DNA of 64,000 nucleotides from Mucilaginibacter pankratovii (GTDB taxonomy: Bacteria > Bacteroidota > Bacteroidia > Sphingobacteriales > Sphingobacteriaceae): contig NZ_JACWMY010000010.1 in NCBI RefSeq assembly GCF_014773265.1, positions 1 through 64,000 of the forward strand, given 5' to 3'. Of the stretch, positions 33,910 to 42,354 are shown one piece after another. The notes beneath the pieces were generated by a model. The model saw nothing but the letters and a program-made list of their open reading frames with translations, did no database searches and was not told where the DNA came from. The position numbers were made by a program, and so were the translations under genes. The first letter of the stretch is position 1; every line of letters starts with the position of its first letter.

Positions 33910-34725
33910 CTACTCGCTCTTATAAAGCACCCCTGCTTTCTCGGCAGAAACTTTAATCCCTTTGATCATAGCGGAGCTGAAGCCATTGTGCTCCATTTCG
34001 TTGAGGCCTGCAATGGTGCAGCCCTTTGGCGACGTTACTTTATCAATTTCCTGTTCCGGGTGCGATGCAAGCTGTAGTAGCAGGTCGGCAGCACCTTTGG
34101 CGGTTTGCGCGGCCATTTTAAGGGCATCATGCGCGTGGAAACCTATTTCGGTACCGCCTTGTGAGGCAGCACGGATAGAACGCAGGAAGAAAGCGATGCC
34201 GCAGGCGCAAAGCGCCGTGGCGCTGGTCATCAGTTCTTCGTTTATCTGGATGGTAACGCCAACGGTATCGAACAACGATTTCACCAGGCTGATGTTGGCA
34301 TCTGAAGCGGTATCGGTAGCAATACAGGTCATGCTGTGGCCAATGGCAATAGCCGTGTTCGGCATAGCGCGGATCACCTGCACATCCAAAGCAAGCTGCT
34401 TGCGGATATCCGCACAGCTTACACCCGATACTACGGAGATGAGGAGGTGTTTGCTTTCCTGTGCAGTGGGCTGTATCTCATCCAGCAATTTATTTAGCTG
34501 TTGCGGCAATATAGCTAAAACCACTATATCGGCCTTGCTCACGGCTTCGGCATTGTTGGCGGTTACATTATATCCTTCCGCTGCCAGGGGTCCAAGGGCC
34601 ACTGTATTGCGGCGTGTTAATGTAATTTGCTGCGGGGCAAATATGCCGGCTTTCACCAGGCCTTTAGCCAAAGCCAAACCAATGTTTCCGCTGCCTAATA
34701 TGGCAATATGTTGTTGTGTGTTCAT
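33910..34725 (-). CDS. proC: Pyrroline-5-carboxylate reductase
   Basis: 271 residues, last step of proline synthesis. N-terminal NADPH fold with AILGSGNIGLALAKGLVKAG; a helical C-terminal dimer domain with ITSATALCACGIAFFLRSIRAASQGG and the conserved TSPKGCTIAGLNEME. Located 1 bp after argB on the same strand (argB stop 34727, proC start 34725), so it is co-transcribed. Grouping with arginine genes is usual in this lineage and links the glutamate-derived branches. Confidence 0.95.
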   Translation of the reverse strand: MNTQQHIAILGSGNIGLALAKGLVKAGIFAPQQITLTRRNTVALGPLAAEGYNVTANNAEAVSKADIVVLAILPQQLNKLLDEIQPTAQESKHLLISVVSGVSCADIRKQLALDVQVIRAMPNTAIAIGHSMTCIATDTASDANISLVKSLFDTVGVTIQINEELMTSATALCACGIAFFLRSIRAASQGGTEIGFHAHDALKMAAQTAKGAADLLLQLASHPEQEIDKVTSPKGCTIAGLNEMEHNGFSSAMIKGIKVSAEKAGVLYKSE

Positions 34726-34726
34726 C

Positions 34727-35518
34727 TTATTTGCTTAAACGTGTACCAAATCCCTTTTTATTTTCCAAGTGCGCCAGGTCGTCCGAATGACCGATAATTA
34801 CGGCTTTCACCCCGCAGGAGATAGCGGTAAAAGCGTTATCCAGCTTGGGCAGCATGCCGCTGTGGATCACCTTTTCTATTTTTAATTTCTCGTACCGTTC
34901 CGGGTCAATCTCCCTGATCAGGGAATCATCATCATTTACATCCATCAGCACACCTTTCTTTTCAAAGCAGTACACCAGTGTGGTTTCATACTTGCCGGAT
35001 AGCGCCACCGCCAGCGCGGAAGCGATTGTATCGGCATTGGTGTTCAGCATTTGCCCTTCGCCATCGTGCGTTAAGGCACAAAAGACCGGGCTGAACCCAC
35101 CGTCCAGTAGTTTGCTGATGTTATCCGGGTTGATAGAACCCTCGAAGAGGTCGCCTACAAACCCGTAATCAATGGTTTTAACCGGGCGTTTTTTTGCGCG
35201 GATAAAATCACCGTCGGCACCTGTGAGCCCGATGGCGTTGGTGCCATAGCGCTGTAATTGTGCTACAATGTTTTTATTGATCAGCCCGGCGTAAACCATG
35301 GTAACTATGCGCAGGGTGTCGATATCTGTAATGCGGCGCCCGTCAACCATTTGCGCCTCAATACCCATGCTTTCGCCTATCTGGGTGGCTACTTTGCCGC
35401 CGCCGTGAACAAGGATCTTATAGCCTTTTAAGGCGGTAAAGTCCTTTAAAAAGCGGTGCAGGTTTTCCGAGTTATCAATAACGTTGCCGCCAATTTTGAT
35501 GATGTGCAGGGCTTGCAT
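34727..35518 (-). CDS. argB: Acetylglutamate kinase
   Basis: 263-residue amino-acid kinase that phosphorylates N-acetylglutamate (or N-succinylglutamate in Bacteroidota with the succinyl route). Motifs IIKIGGNVIDN and KILVHGGGKVATQIGESMGI form the nucleotide/substrate sites; AQMVDGRRITD and LNTNADTIASALAVAL follow. It lacks the N-terminal helix that marks arginine-sensitive hexameric kinases, so feedback inhibition by arginine is not expected from sequence. It forms a two-gene unit with proC, separated from the main arg cluster by about 6.8 kb. Confidence 0.94.
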   Translation of the reverse strand: MQALHIIKIGGNVIDNSENLHRFLKDFTALKGYKILVHGGGKVATQIGESMGIEAQMVDGRRITDIDTLRIVTMVYAGLINKNIVAQLQRYGTNAIGLTGADGDFIRAKKRPVKTIDYGFVGDLFEGSINPDNISKLLDGGFSPVFCALTHDGEGQMLNTNADTIASALAVALSGKYETTLVYCFEKKGVLMDVNDDDSLIREIDPERYEKLKIEKVIHSGMLPKLDNAFTAISCGVKAVIIGHSDDLAHLENKKGFGTRLSK

Positions 35519-35876
35519 GGTATTATATATAAGTTCGATGGCAATTATAGGGAATTTTTAGGGGAAATTGAGGGTTGCGGCTATTTAACCAAAGGAAATG
35601 GCATTTAAAACAGAACCACTAACCATGTGGATTTTTTTAGGCTTGTTCGCGTTCGGCACGGGGCGCGAACAGCCCGAACAAGTGTATCGTCCTAAAGAAT
35701 CTTTAAGCAATTTCTTCCATCAAAGCATATGCTAACCTCTGTTTCTTTCTTTGTAGACGCTGTGGTCAAAAAATTAATATCCTAATAATCAGAATAATAC
35801 ACGGTAAAACTGCAAAATCAATTATATAACGTAAAATATAGTTGTAAAACTGAAAACTAAGTTATAGATTTGATTT
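35519..35876. other. Divergent argB/blaI spacer with a hairpin and a possible 45-codon ORF
   Basis: 358 bp. A hairpin with perfect 8-bp arms TGTTCGCG (35644-35651) and CGCGAACA (35664-35671) has no T-run. A 45-codon ORF (35598-35735, MAFKTEPLTMWIFLGLFAFGTG...) spans it, with a hydrophobic stretch and a fair GGA-type upstream sequence, but with nothing I recognise; I do not call it a gene. The right end holds the blaI control region. Confidence 0.4.
35804..35872 (+). promoter_or_regulatory. blaI promoter and candidate BlaI operators
   Basis: The -7 box TAGATTTG (35865-35872, perfect TAnnTTTG) ends 4 nt before the blaI ATG. Upstream are two direct copies of GTAAAACTG at 35804-35812 and 35844-35852, 40 bp apart, about four helical turns. 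The second lies inside the 12-bp palindrome AGTTGTAAAACT (35840-35851), just upstream of the -7 box. BlaI repressors normally bind dyads over their own promoter, so autoregulation is likely. Confidence 0.5.
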
Positions 35877-36245
35877 ATGGAAGAGTTAACCCGCACCGAA
35901 GAACGCGTAATGCAAATTTTATGGAAGCTGAAGAAAGCTTTTGTAAAGGATATTATTGATGCCCTGCCGGATGATCCTAAGCCGCCTTATAACACCATCT
36001 CATCGGTGGTACGACTGCTGGAGAAGAAGGGCTATGTAGATTATAAGGCCTATGGCAAAACCTATGAGTACTTCCCCGCCATCAGCAAAGCGGAGTACCG
36101 TAAGGAATCGTTCAAGAAAATGTTCACCGGGTATTTTGATAATTCGGTGGAGAGCCTTTTATCCTTTATGGTGAAGGAAGAAAAACTGGGCGACGAGGAC
36201 ATTAAAAAGATCCGGGAAATGATCGACAAAAACTCAAAAAAATGA
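35877..36245 (+). CDS. BlaI/MecI-family transcriptional repressor
   Basis: 122 residues, winged-helix repressor: EELTRTEERVMQILWKLKKAFVKDIIDALPDDPKPPYNTISSVVRLLEKKGYVDYKAYGKTYEYFPAISKAEYRK is the standard BlaI DNA-binding domain, followed by a helical dimerisation tail (FKKMFTGYFDNSVESLLSFMVKEEKL). The family is inactivated by proteolysis on a signal from an M56 sensor. Here the sensor gene overlaps by 4 bp (ATGA at 36242-36245). No beta-lactamase gene is adjacent, so resistance should not be assumed. Confidence 0.93.
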   Translation: MEELTRTEERVMQILWKLKKAFVKDIIDALPDDPKPPYNTISSVVRLLEKKGYVDYKAYGKTYEYFPAISKAEYRKESFKKMFTGYFDNSVESLLSFMVKEEKLGDEDIKKIREMIDKNSKK

Positions 36246-38446
36246 AAACACTCATCTATTTGCTGCAGGTATCGGCATGTACCGGTATCTTCTACTCATT
36301 CTACTTCCTGTTTTTAAGGAGGCTGACATTTTTTACCTTAAACCGCTGGTATTTGCTGGTAACACTACTGCTGAGTTTTGTGATACCCACCTTAACCTTT
36401 AAGGTTGATACAGCAGCCCCTTCGCCAATGCTGGAGCCGGTGATGTATGTGCAGCAGATCCAAACCATACCGCAGCCTCAATATACGGTAGATGTTGCCA
36501 AATCCGCTCCGCCGTTCGATTGGATGGCCGCGCTGCAAATATTTTACGTTGCCATCGCGGTAATTTCTGTAGCACACCTGCTGTTTACGCTTACTGCGTT
36601 TTTCCGGCGCATGGGTAACAAAAAGCTCATGCAGATAGGCCATGTAAAAGTGCTTAAGGGTACTAAAAAGCAGGGCAACAGCTCCTTCCTGAACGTAATA
36701 TTTATTAACGACGAAGAGCTGGAGCCCGAGGAGATAAAACAGATCATCACCCACGAGATGCTGCATGTAAGGCTGATGCATTCGGCCGACAGGATAATTG
36801 CCCGTGTGGTACAAATAGCCATATGGTTTAACCCCTTCGCCTACCTGTATATGCGTTCGATAGAAGAGAACCACGAATTTGAGGTGGACCGAATTGCCGC
36901 CGGTAAGGACGAAAAGGGCATTTACGCGCAGCTGCTGTTTAAGCTGGCCGTATCGGGCCAAAGCTACCTGTTCCACAGTTTTAGTAAAGTACCGCTTAAA
37001 AAGCGCATTGCCATGTTATTTAACAAACCAACATCAAATATGAAAAAGATAATTTACCTGCTTATTTTACCCGTGGTAATGATAAGCTGCCTGGCATTTG
37101 CCAACTTACGGTCCGACAAAAAACTGAGCGTAGTAGATGACCTGAGCTTATTAGGTAAGCATCCCCTGGTAATCATCGACGGAAAAGAATACAGCGATGA
37201 TATGCTTTATAAAATAGGCGCAAAATGTGTATTGGGGATAAGCACCTATAACCCACCCGTTGCGAAACCTGCATATGCAAAGTATGGCGAAAAAGTAAAG
37301 GACGGCCTGGTTATCATCAGCACCAAAAACCATCAGATCACCTATCAAACAGCCATCGAGAGAGAAAATCTCGCAAAAAAAGCGGCTGTGCCCAATAACC
37401 AGTTTTATGCGCGGTTGAAGCTTAAAAAAGAGGATGGAAGCCGCTTTGATAAATGCATAGTGCGTTTACCATCGGGCGGACGGGTAACCACTGACCTTAA
37501 AACCGATGAGCCTATCGTCTTTATTGCCGATGGCAAGGTTTTTACAGAGCAGGAAATAAGCAAAGTAGAAGACTATGTAAAAACGCATAAGATATATAGC
37601 TGGACGGCAGGCGAAAGCTACAAGGGTAAAACCGACCGGGATATCAGCGCCAATGCAAGCTATTTCGGTTTCTTAAGCAGGGCAGGCGATACCACTATCG
37701 GCAATAATAAATACCGCCAAAAGGTGTATCGTAACGGTAAACGCGTGCTTCCTGACCCAATTAACCGTAAAACTTTTGAGGATTACAATAATTCCGACAA
37801 GGGAAGACACGATAGGGAAGCTGCCAAAAGAGTATCGGGCAAAGCGCTTACTTTTAAAGTAGTTGGTACGGTAGATACCACTTATAGTAATATGTTTGCC
37901 GGTCACCTTAAGGGCTATAAAGTAATGCAGGGCAACGATGAATATGTGCTGCAAACAGGAGGGAAGTACAAGACTATAGCAGGTTTGGTACAGCCGGGGG
38001 ATGAGATAGAAATAAACGTATCCACCTGCCTCTACGGCAATGACTCGCCATTGACCATCTCGCCGGAAACCATTACGAAAGGCGGCAAAGTCATCTTTCA
38101 GGCCGAAAAGCAAGAGCTGCCTCAATACGCGTTCCTTTATGAAGCCAATCGCGTACGTTTTACCGATGGCAAAATAACCGATGTGCAGAAATACCCCAAC
38201 GGTAACTGGAAAAGCGCGGTGGTGCAGGTAGCTAACGGTTACAGGATAAAATTCAATCTTAAATCATCAGCACCGGCTGTGAAAAATATAGTCGCCGGCG
38301 ATCATGTATGGCTCCGTTTTGTGCACGAAGTGAAAACAGGAGCAAAGGAGTATATCGTTAACGACTGGGTATCCTTAAGCAACAACGTACGAGACTATGG
38401 TGTTAAAAACCCCGAGTACTTTTATAAATATTATGAGAAAATATAA
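36242..38446 (+). CDS. BlaR1-like M56 membrane peptidase with long periplasmic tail
   Basis: 734 residues. The N-terminal sensor-protease part has membrane helices at about 2-25, 36-53 and 98-120, then the M56 zinc site His171-Glu172-Met-Leu-His175 (IITHEMLHVRLMHSAD) and ENHEFEVDRIA with the third ligand region; a further helix at about 266-283. Instead of a penicillin-binding sensor domain, residues about 285-360 resemble a TonB-receptor plug fragment (HPLVIIDGKEYSDDML...GLVIISTKN). The last 370 residues are beta-rich and unfamiliar. It should cleave or signal to the overlapping BlaI. The ligand is unknown. Confidence 0.85.
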   Translation: MKTLIYLLQVSACTGIFYSFYFLFLRRLTFFTLNRWYLLVTLLLSFVIPTLTFKVDTAAPSPMLEPVMYVQQIQTIPQPQYTVDVAKSAPPFDWMAALQIFYVAIAVISVAHLLFTLTAFFRRMGNKKLMQIGHVKVLKGTKKQGNSSFLNVIFINDEELEPEEIKQIITHEMLHVRLMHSADRIIARVVQIAIWFNPFAYLYMRSIEENHEFEVDRIAAGKDEKGIYAQLLFKLAVSGQSYLFHSFSKVPLKKRIAMLFNKPTSNMKKIIYLLILPVVMISCLAFANLRSDKKLSVVDDLSLLGKHPLVIIDGKEYSDDMLYKIGAKCVLGISTYNPPVAKPAYAKYGEKVKDGLVIISTKNHQITYQTAIERENLAKKAAVPNNQFYARLKLKKEDGSRFDKCIVRLPSGGRVTTDLKTDEPIVFIADGKVFTEQEISKVEDYVKTHKIYSWTAGESYKGKTDRDISANASYFGFLSRAGDTTIGNNKYRQKVYRNGKRVLPDPINRKTFEDYNNSDKGRHDREAAKRVSGKALTFKVVGTVDTTYSNMFAGHLKGYKVMQGNDEYVLQTGGKYKTIAGLVQPGDEIEINVSTCLYGNDSPLTISPETITKGGKVIFQAEKQELPQYAFLYEANRVRFTDGKITDVQKYPNGNWKSAVVQVANGYRIKFNLKSSAPAVKNIVAGDHVWLRFVHEVKTGAKEYIVNDWVSLSNNVRDYGVKNPEYFYKYYEKI

Positions 38447-38474
38447 GTTCTTTGGCCGCTAAAACAGACCATTG

Positions 38475-38512
38475 CAAAGCCGGAAAATTCACCCTTTTCC
38501 GGCTTTGTTTTG
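38475..38512 (+). terminator. Rho-independent terminator after blaR1-like gene
   Basis: CAAAGCCGGAAAA, loop TTCACCC, TTTTCCGGCTTTG, then TTTTG; perfect arms of about 13 bp. Confidence 0.85.
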
Positions 38513-38632
38513 TTCCGGCAACGATAATCTGCTATAAAAAAACGGCCATTAAAAACACATATTTAATTTATCCTGTTAAGCTAAACACAAACCGGCGGTT
38601 TAATTATTAATTTGCCGCCCTTATACATAGCT

Positions 38633-39931
38633 ATGGATAAAAAAAATCAGGCAAAGCCCCGTGTACTCATTATTGGCGGTGGTTTTGCAGGCGTACAGCT
38701 GGCCAAAAATTTAAAACACGCGCCGGTTGAGGTTTTACTGCTCGATAAACACAACTATCATACTTTTCAACCGCTGCTTTACCAGGTTGCCACGGGGGCG
38801 CTGGAGGGCGATTCGATAGGTTTTCCCATCAGAAGGATCTTCGGCAGGCAAAAGAATTTTACCTTCCATTTGGCCGAGGTGCAGAAGATAGATACCGAAG
38901 CAAAAATAGTAACAGCCAACATCGGCGATATCCATTACGATTACCTGGTGATAGCCACCGGGGCAAACACCAACTATTTCGGTAATAAAGAGCTGGAGCA
39001 TTATACGCTCCCCATGAAAAACATTGCCGAAGCACTTAACGTCCGTAGTCTCATTATTCAAAACCTCGAAAAAGCACTGGTGACTTTTGATGAGGCCGAA
39101 CGCGATGCACTGCTCACCTTTGTGGTGGTAGGTGGCGGGCCAACAGGGGTAGAGCTCTCCGGTGCTATTGCTGAGTTGCGTAAATACGTTCTTTGTAAAG
39201 ATTACCCGGGGCTTTGCAAAGAAGATATGAAGGTGTATTTAGTAGAGGGGAAGGATAGGGTACTCGGTGCTATGTCTGAACAAGCCTCTGCCAAAGCCGG
39301 GAAATTCCTCACGGAAATGGGCATCTTCATTTATAACGGCGTGCATGTATCAAGTTATAACGGAGATATCCTGAAGATAGACAACGGTGTAGATATCAAA
39401 ACGCGAAATGTATTTTGGGCAGCAGGCGTACGCGGCGAAATGCCCGAAGGCTTGCTGCCCGAAGCTATTGCTAAAGGCGGCCGCATCCAAACCGATGAGA
39501 TAAACCGGGTGAAAGGTTACGAAAACGTATTTGCCATTGGCGATGTTTCTTCGGTGGTAAGCGAAGCTAATCCAAACGGCTTTCCGGGTGTAGCGCAGGT
39601 TGCATTGCAGCAGGGTAAGCAATTGTCCACCAATTTGTTATGTATTATCAATAATAAACCTACAACGCCTTTTAAGTATAAAGACCTGGGTACAATGGCA
39701 ACTATTGGTCGCAATAAAGCGGTGGCCGATTTAAAGAAATTAAAGTTCCAGGGCTTTTTTGCCTGGATCCTGTGGATGTTTGTGCATTTGCTTTCGTTGG
39801 CCGGCTTCAGCAATAAGTCCATCGTGTTTTTTAACTGGGCGGTAAATTACTTCACCCGCAACAGTGACAACAGGCTGGTTATTCATCACTTTGACACCAA
39901 TACTATGATGACGGACCCTGTAGCGAAATAG
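38633..39931 (+). CDS. Type II NADH dehydrogenase (NDH-2)
   Basis: 432-residue FAD enzyme that feeds NADH electrons to quinone at the membrane without pumping. FAD motif VLIIGGGFAGVQLAKNL, then DKHNYHTFQPLLYQVATG (quinone-site helix typical of NDH-2), the NADH motif FVVVGGGPTGVELSGAIAEL, and NVFAIGDVSSV. The C-terminal helix (about 385-410, FFAWILWMFVHLLSLAG) anchors it to the membrane. An in-frame TTG at 38612 belongs to a -7-like box (TTAATTTG), so the ATG at 38633 is preferred. The next gene is a Na+/H+ antiporter 47 bp downstream. Confidence 0.92.
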   Translation: MDKKNQAKPRVLIIGGGFAGVQLAKNLKHAPVEVLLLDKHNYHTFQPLLYQVATGALEGDSIGFPIRRIFGRQKNFTFHLAEVQKIDTEAKIVTANIGDIHYDYLVIATGANTNYFGNKELEHYTLPMKNIAEALNVRSLIIQNLEKALVTFDEAERDALLTFVVVGGGPTGVELSGAIAELRKYVLCKDYPGLCKEDMKVYLVEGKDRVLGAMSEQASAKAGKFLTEMGIFIYNGVHVSSYNGDILKIDNGVDIKTRNVFWAAGVRGEMPEGLLPEAIAKGGRIQTDEINRVKGYENVFAIGDVSSVVSEANPNGFPGVAQVALQQGKQLSTNLLCIINNKPTTPFKYKDLGTMATIGRNKAVADLKKLKFQGFFAWILWMFVHLLSLAGFSNKSIVFFNWAVNYFTRNSDNRLVIHHFDTNTMMTDPVAK

Positions 39932-39978
39932 TAAAACTATTTAAGCATTCCTGTGGTTGTAGCATTTAACCACAAAAT

Positions 39979-41220
39979 ATGGATCTGTTTCTCATTATCG
40001 CGCTGCTGGTAATTGTAAGCGCTTTATATTCTTATATCAACGCCCGGTTTTTAAAACTACCGGGTACTATTGGTATCATGGCGTTAGCCATCATCGGCTC
40101 TATATTGACTATTGCCGTTGATAGCCTTGACCCCAAAATAGCGCGATACCTAACGCTACTTGCCAAAAACATCAATTTCTCTACAACGGTGCTCAACATT
40201 ATGCTGGGTTTCCTGCTGTTTGCCAGCGCCTTTAATTTAAATGTACGCAAGCTTAAACGCGAGATGCGCCCGGTGCTGATATTAAGCACGTTAGGCGTTA
40301 TCCTTTCCACCGCCATATTTGGTACGCTGCTGTATTATGTAGCAGGGTTTATCGATATAAAAATACCCTATATATACTGTTTGCTCTTCGGCGCGCTGGT
40401 TTCACCCACCGATCCGGTGGCTGTAGGGGCTATAATAAGGGGTTCTAAGCTGCCATCTAACCTGGAGACGATCATCTCTGGGGAATCTTTATTTAACGAT
40501 GGTATAGGGCTTGTTTTGTTTATTACGCTGCTGGAGATAACTCACACCGGTGCAGCCAATATAGATTTTGCTAAGGCGGTGATGATGTTTGTACAGGAAG
40601 TTTTTGGCGGCCTGGCATTAGGGGCGGTAACGGGCTTTCTGGCTTACCGGTTAATGCTTTCGGTAAACGATTTCCAAACCATTGTCCTGGTTTCGCTTGC
40701 GCTGGTAATGATCAATTCGGTAGTGGCAGAGATGCTGCATCTCTCCATACCATTATCAGTGGTTACGGCGGGGTTGCTGGCGGGCGGGCGTTCTATAAAC
40801 GCCGATAACAAGGAACATTCGCACGAGGCGCTGGAAAAATTCTGGGGATTGATAGATGAGATGCTAAACACCATGCTCATTGTAATGATAGGGCTGCAGA
40901 TGGTGAATTTGCCTTACATTAAAAATTATTACCTAACTGGTGCCATAGGTATCGTGGTTATTTTGATAGCCCGCTGGCTGAGTATAGCGCTTCCGTTAAC
41001 TTTCTTAAGGCGCTCATTAAATGTGAGTTATAGCAATGTCAATATCCTTACCTGGGCAGGGGTGAGGGGCGGCATTACTATTGCATTGGCGCTGGCCCTA
41101 CCTGCATCGCCTTACCGGCATTTTATTCTATCGGGAAGTTATTTTATTGTGATATTCTCCATTATCGTGCAGGGGCTTACGCTGAATAGGGTGATCAATG
41201 CGTCGTATAGGAGTAAATAA
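39979..41220 (+). CDS. Na+/H+ antiporter, CPA1 family
   Basis: 413 residues, about 12 membrane helices, monovalent cation:proton antiporter 1 type. Motifs: ALYSYINARFLKLPGTIGIMALAIIGS at the N-terminus, the ion-site segment VSPTDPVAVGAIIRGSKLPSNLETIISGESLFNDGIGLVLF and LTWAGVRGGITIALALALP. It exchanges Na+ (or K+/Li+) for H+ across the inner membrane. It follows NDH-2 by 47 bp on the same strand; a shared role in ion and redox balance is plausible but unproven. Confidence 0.9.
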   Translation: MDLFLIIALLVIVSALYSYINARFLKLPGTIGIMALAIIGSILTIAVDSLDPKIARYLTLLAKNINFSTTVLNIMLGFLLFASAFNLNVRKLKREMRPVLILSTLGVILSTAIFGTLLYYVAGFIDIKIPYIYCLLFGALVSPTDPVAVGAIIRGSKLPSNLETIISGESLFNDGIGLVLFITLLEITHTGAANIDFAKAVMMFVQEVFGGLALGAVTGFLAYRLMLSVNDFQTIVLVSLALVMINSVVAEMLHLSIPLSVVTAGLLAGGRSINADNKEHSHEALEKFWGLIDEMLNTMLIVMIGLQMVNLPYIKNYYLTGAIGIVVILIARWLSIALPLTFLRRSLNVSYSNVNILTWAGVRGGITIALALALPASPYRHFILSGSYFIVIFSIIVQGLTLNRVINASYRSK

Positions 41221-41225
41221 AAATT

Positions 41226-41334
41226 CGTCATGCTGAATTTATTTCAGCACCCCATCATAAAAGTAGCCATTATGGGGCGATAAGTAGAGCTGACTACCTG
41301 CCGCGTGGGGTCCCGAAACAAGTTCGGGATGACG
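41226..41334. repeat. CCCCATCATAAA inverted element, copy 2 (best preserved)
   Basis: 109 bp. Starts CGTCATGCTGAATTTATTTCAGC, continues ACCCCATCATAAAAGTAGCC and CTGCCGCGTGGGG, and ends with the hairpin TCCCGAAACAAGTTCGGGA followed by TGACG, which is the inverse of the start. It fills the convergent gap between the antiporter and the PaiB-like gene and abuts the latter's stop codon. Confidence 0.75.
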
Positions 41335-41958
41335 TTATGAGTTGATTGACTTGTTTAACTTCGCCATATATTCCGCAATCTCTACCTCATTCTTATCTGC
41401 CGAACCGCTAAAAGTTTTAATGATATTCTCCCGTTCAACGTCACTACGGTTCTGGCTCAACTTCTTTTTGCCTTGCAGATCATCCACCATAATCTCGAAA
41501 GCAGTGATGCCATTCATCATCTTAAACTTATAATCGTCAGGTAGTTGTGCCCATTGCTTTAAGTAGCTGGCTTCGTAAAAGCCAATCATCTTTTCCAGTA
41601 GTTTGGCTACTTCGGCCTTATCGTCTACGAGGGTTGCCTTGCCATAGGCGTGCACGGCAAGATAGTTCCAGGTAGGTACATTTGTTTCCTTTTCGTAGTT
41701 TGATGGGGAGATATAGGCATGTGGCTCGGTGAAGATCACCAGGGACGTCTCATTAAAAACGGCAACTGATTGCGGATTTGCTTTGGCGAAGTGGGAGATA
41801 AGAACAAGTTTATCATCCCGCCGCTCTACAATAAAAGGCAGGTGAGTAGCCTCCGGCACACCGTCAATATTCGTAACAATCGTAGCGAAGCTGTACTTCT
41901 GCATGAAGTTGATAGCTTCCTGATGATCTGATAATTGGAAATGCTTAGGCGTGTACAT
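41335..41958 (-). CDS. PaiB-like FMN-binding protein
   Basis: 207 residues of the FMN-binding negative transcriptional regulator family (PaiB). Characteristic N-terminus MYTPKHFQLSDHQEAINFMQKYSFATIVTNIDGVPEATHLPF, then LISHFAKANPQ, VIFTEPHAYISPSNYEKETNVPTWNYLAVHAYGKA and a C-terminal MMNGITAFEIMVDDLQGKKKLSQNRSDVERENII. The fold is a split beta-barrel flavin-binding domain. The Bacillus name reflects a sporulation/protease phenotype; its role here is unknown. Its start overlaps the stop of the upstream gene by one base. Confidence 0.9.
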   Translation of the reverse strand: MYTPKHFQLSDHQEAINFMQKYSFATIVTNIDGVPEATHLPFIVERRDDKLVLISHFAKANPQSVAVFNETSLVIFTEPHAYISPSNYEKETNVPTWNYLAVHAYGKATLVDDKAEVAKLLEKMIGFYEASYLKQWAQLPDDYKFKMMNGITAFEIMVDDLQGKKKLSQNRSDVERENIIKTFSGSADKNEVEIAEYMAKLNKSINS

Positions 41959-42353
41959 TACTCAATGGTATTGTTAAAGCTTGCTTCATGTTTTTGAACG
42001 TGATTTGGGAACTCAACTTCATAATCAGCCGCTCCGATTCCTACAATATTAACGTTGAATCCGTCCGAATCCATTCCTTCAATATTAGTTGATAAACCTT
42101 TAATTATTAAATCATTTGAACTGATTACCTGCAAGCCAGGTAAATCATACGTTGAAATAAAATTATCCTCAGCATATTCTGAAAATAAAATGCCGCCCTT
42201 AATGCAATATTCTTTAAAAAAATGAAATCCGTATGTGTTATCGCGAAAATTAATCTTCCCAAATACAACTCCCATTGGCACATCGGCATGTTCCAGAGCT
42301 GTTTGGCCAATTAGAGTGCCTTCAAGCAGTATGTTATAAAGGGTGCTCATCAT
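41958..42353 (-). CDS. Conserved protein of unknown function
   Basis: 131 residues, soluble, no signal peptide. The sequence runs YNILLEGTLIGQTALEHADVPMGVVFGKINFRDNTYGFHFFKEYC, then YDLPGLQVISSNDLIIKG and an acidic end. The front part recurs in small proteins found in scattered bacteria, but I cannot name the family. It sits 1 bp after the argF' stop and overlaps the PaiB-like start by one base, so it is in the same transcript as the arg genes upstream. Confidence 0.65.
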   Translation of the reverse strand: MMSTLYNILLEGTLIGQTALEHADVPMGVVFGKINFRDNTYGFHFFKEYCIKGGILFSEYAEDNFISTYDLPGLQVISSNDLIIKGLSTNIEGMDSDGFNVNIVGIGAADYEVEFPNHVQKHEASFNNTIE

Positions 42354-42354
42354 T

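Noticed and set aside
35598..35735. A 45-codon ORF with one hydrophobic stretch upstream of blaI
   Set aside because: It spans an 8-bp-arm hairpin and has no recognisable homology; possible but not supportable as a gene.
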